A stretch of 25,239 nt of DNA from contig CALVWH010000017.1 in the NCBI GenBank assembly GCA_944364705.1, positions 1-25,239 of the forward strand. Reading direction: 5' to 3'. The notes under the pieces were generated by a model. The model saw only the letters and a program-made list of their open reading frames with translations, was not told the origin of the DNA and ran no database searches. This document shows positions 24,201 through 25,239 of this stretch, one piece after another. A program made the translations under genes and the position numbers. Position 1 is the first letter of the stretch. Each line of letters opens with the position of its first letter. The stretch comes from an uncultured Bacilli bacterium (GTDB taxonomy: Bacteria; Bacillota_I; Bacilli_A; RF39; UBA660).

Positions 24201-24873
24201 GAAACAATTAGGTGAAGAAAAAGCTATAGAACAATGTGAGATCGAAGCAGGATGTTATCGTTGTCCAGATGATGCTGCCATTAATGCTGGTATGCCATTT
24301 ACACAAGATATGATTGATAGCGTATCTGGAAATAATCTTTATGATAAAATAAACAAGTTAAAAGAAAAGTATTGTCTTTCTAAAGATTGTCCAGATGGAG
24401 ACTGTGGAACAAGTTATACTTGTCCATCTCCAAATCAAAATATTAACATAACCGTATGTGTCTATAAAAATATAAAACAAGGATTAAGTGTAGACGCTGC
24501 TGAAAGAACTTGTGAACAACAACTATGTGGTGGTAATCTTTTAGTAAGACCAGTAAACTTAAAAAATCCATTCTTACCAACAACTCTTAACGCATCCGTT
24601 ACTCCAACAAAAAGAAACCTTAGTGGTTCAAGTAACTGGTCAGAAAAAACTGCAAATAAATATATTGTCAAAGATTCTGATAAATTATATTCTCAGTCAA
24701 AGCCAGAACTTGTCATTAATTTAGACGCAGCTACCATCAATCGGATCAAAGCCGATACAAAGACCAAAGGATACTATAATACATCTACAACAAGTACACA
24801 GTATTTCACAAATGTATTAGGAGATTCTATAACCTGTGGAAAAATAGGAAACAAAGATCACGGTAGTTGCTAG
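21292..24873 (+). CDS. Large secreted cysteine-rich repeat protein (1193 aa)
   Basis: Family not recognised. The signal peptide is MKKIFLITLLVFFAF, with cleavage likely after SVFA (residue 22). A Gly/Ser/Asn-rich start (GGSTAGDGGSV) and a long extracellular body rich in Asn, Gly, Tyr and Cys follow. Around residues 325-365 there is an EGF-like cluster (CVCKDGKSGDNC). The C-terminal third has five diverged Cys-rich modules (see the repeat entry). No LPxTG motif, membrane helix or lipobox anchors the C terminus, which ends in ITCGKIGNKDHGSC. The many Cys suggest heavy disulfide bonding, unusual in Gram-positive surface proteins. AGGAGTGGG precedes the ATG; it is cotranscribed with the anchored protein at 20643 and closed by a strong terminator. 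Adhesion or host interaction is a guess; the function is unknown. Confidence 0.88.
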   Translation: MKKIFLITLLVFFAFVNSVFAIGGSTAGDGGSVINGAPGSSSNPGGDCNNCVRQDSAGFRVSLIINGVTKFSKDYIPTDYRNSAGGIANEEIYVSGKKNGYWGSRIDVVKKGNAQLIKLNNGLLTKKVMPEYENRVKNRTVLSKVDWMPGTVDGNGFGSFHAYDGYKIVSDVFSALRNYKEDGKSDNGKKLLEYITSSGQVQWVANGRRIKIEGLGYNYSPEEVCGKEQSLYLLIEPMIARIDENYNRYFLTVTELAYIFKDAGESIGHTNAWKTNSGQVGSGFAKWITEAMYVDSGSATAHGTGPFAGTEIKSPVEPVSLEQSTVCTKYSSNQYDKLICVCKDGKSGDNCRKKYKSGRYKSKTNKCMSGSTIDRDASEKKCLASTVKWTHGDPNTVDALVQPGTLGKPNQSRKVSGWGVNWLWWGNAIECNKCRERSVTYNSPVCSTGNNRTFSLTETFPEAQDQDGCNDNLREKYTQYGKKMGKIGDKIVYCNDTVNITYPQKYDKVINLDAKGLLSSYLIWPNPNDQRYQLTITAVRNCRCVKDGNVVSCNNRKNVDNYGKQIHNFSSTVTISYQSGEYSLNNVALKADDGFSSYSESGKEYHYEFTKTYELDPKTTYSGYDEKQRKYTINGGNYGQLAISGKMIQDGILSGEIKLNVKNIKLGGTDGTILNRNGKISTTNATYGAYSCPYNVAAMPTPNPTYCWKGNQKIDVTDCINSGKTFAACEKELCGNGSGGSCVACKKIGTNETVNICCLGNSSDVYDHYCNSDGYFKDEELQRDAIEKVGKYCACEDKKLGTIDIENGTTSVPLNNCISTYLKNNSALEGGVLGNNHLDKLQNAYNFCLSEYRTQSGDDCVCDIGCGNTRDYCYPSKGGKIEITDCLKEKQKQGMQLGEARLACNVEKDCYFCQLQDGSYKSLKSCLQSKGGYSEANYRACVKQECPDEPNPKYCRTDSSIEITSCYESKKQLGEEKAIEQCEIEAGCYRCPDDAAINAGMPFTQDMIDSVSGNNLYDKINKLKEKYCLSKDCPDGDCGTSYTCPSPNQNINITVCVYKNIKQGLSVDAAERTCEQQLCGGNLLVRPVNLKNPFLPTTLNASVTPTKRNLSGSSNWSEKTANKYIVKDSDKLYSQSKPELVINLDAATINRIKADTKTKGYYNTSTTSTQYFTNVLGDSITCGKIGNKDHGSC
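23410..24528 (+). repeat. Five diverged Cys-rich protein modules
   Basis: Modules in the 1193-residue protein at residues 707-734, 873-910, 913-946, 955-988 and 1044-1079. Each has four Cys with spacing C-x(10-12)-C-x(9-17)-C-x(4-5)-C. The first Cys often follows an aromatic residue (YC, FC); [IY]-x-[IVL]-[TK]-x-C surrounds the second (IDVTDC, IEITDC, YKSLKSC, IEITSC, INITVC); and Ala-x(2-3)-C precedes the third in most copies. DNA identity between copies is low, so they are old repeats, not recent duplications. Confidence 0.7.
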
Positions 24874-24882
24874 ACTTTACAG

Positions 24883-24910
24883 AAAAAAGCGATAAAACGC
24901 TTTTTTTTTT
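24883..24910 (+). terminator. Strong intrinsic terminator after the cysteine-rich protein
   Basis: AAAAAAGCG (24883-24891), loop ATAAAA, CGCTTTTTT (24898-24906), with further T to 24910. A competing outer pairing, ACAGAAAAA (24879-24887) with TTTTTCTGT (24913-24921), shares part of the stem. Confidence 0.9.
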
Positions 24911-24936
24911 ACTTTTTCTGTGTTAAAATGTATTTG

Positions 24937-24942
24937 TATAAT
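24937..24942 (+). promoter_or_regulatory. Probable -10 box for the gene at the right edge
   Basis: TATAAT, 17 bases before the TTG start at 24960, directly preceded by TTTG. No clear -35 hexamer is present. Confidence 0.4.
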
Positions 24943-24959
24943 AATAAGGGGTGATAGAG

Positions 24960-25239
24960 TTGATTTTAAGAAAACCGTACGCCATCTTGATTAAATACTT
25001 TAGAATTATTCATGTCGTTATTGGTCTATTAGCGCTTTTTTTAACTTATAAAACAGCTAATATGATGACCTTTTTAAATGATTATATAAACTCTGGTGAG
25101 ACAACCATTGCACCAGGGCAAGTGGATGGATTATTTAGTTTTCTGTTATATTTTTCTATTTTTATTATCTTTTTAGCAACCATCATTATTTTAGTTTTAA
25201 TGATTGTAAAGAAAAAACCATACTTCTATTACATTTATA
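24960..25239 (+). CDS. Small integral membrane protein, partial (3' end outside window)
   Basis: An open frame of 93 codons that runs off the right edge. It begins at TTG 24960 (LILRKPYAILIKYFRIIHVV), chosen because AAGGGGTGAT lies 7-10 bases upstream and no nearer ATG exists; the first in-frame ATGs are about 35 codons in. Predicted topology: a basic N-terminal segment, membrane helix 1 (about 16-33), an extracellular loop (FLNDYINSGETTIAPGQ), membrane helix 2 (about 60-82), then a basic stretch IVKKKPYFYY. No family recognised. It follows the strong terminator and has its own -10 box, so it starts a separate transcript. Confidence 0.75.
   Translation, partial: MILRKPYAILIKYFRIIHVVIGLLALFLTYKTANMMTFLNDYINSGETTIAPGQVDGLFSFLLYFSIFIIFLATIIILVLMIVKKKPYFYYIY

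Overview
The window is an A+T-rich chromosomal segment of a low-GC Gram-positive bacterium (Bacillota). WhiA, RsmA, TilS, FtsH, a LytTR regulator, strong AGGAGG-type ribosome binding sites and TATAAT promoters all fit that. Several genes stop at TGA (for example those ending at 6887 and 18271) and tryptophan is TGG, so the standard bacterial code is used, not the Mycoplasma code. A SH3/VanX-VanY-type peptidase and an MBOAT/SGNH surface operon imply a peptidoglycan wall. A small-genome gut Bacilli lineage (RF39/Erysipelotrichia-like) is my best guess, from gene style only.

Layout: (1) 1-2582, plus strand: the 3' end of whiA, then rsmA (ksgA) directly abutting it, then an alanine/glycine:cation symporter. 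(2) 2583-2875: a compact unit on the minus strand with its own promoter, a ~21-codon hydrophobic peptide, complementary 5' and 3' ends and a strong terminator. It looks like an undescribed type I toxin-type mRNA and is the most interesting item here. (3) 2867-3559, minus: an orphan LytTR regulator, divergent from (4) 3675-7748, plus: a 1070-residue orphan protein, a small cold-shock-like protein and uracil-DNA glycosylase. (5) 12272-7833, minus: a four-gene surface operon (zinc ribbon/membrane/Ig-like/transglutaminase-like protein, MBOAT acyltransferase, SGNH-like protein with Cys in the nucleophile position, lipoprotein), bounded by a clear promoter and terminator. (6) 12431-13570, plus: membrane-anchored SH3 + M15 peptidase.

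(7) 13789-17118: tilS and ftsH; this FtsH ends in a Rho_N/SAP-like module. (8) 17165-18271: a double zinc-ribbon membrane protein. (9) 18320-20562: three overlapping genes, namely an orphan with a possible Cys-His-Asp triad, an RlmI-like methyltransferase and an RluA-family pseudouridine synthase. (10) 20643-24873: two exported proteins from one consensus promoter, the second a 1193-residue cysteine-rich protein with five diverged C-terminal repeats. (11) 24960 to the end: start of a small membrane protein cut by the window edge.

Themes: RNA maintenance (rsmA, tilS, methyltransferase, pseudouridine synthase) and cell-surface construction. No tRNA, rRNA, CRISPR array, insertion sequence or phage gene was recognised. 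All assignments come from reading the sequence; no database search was run.
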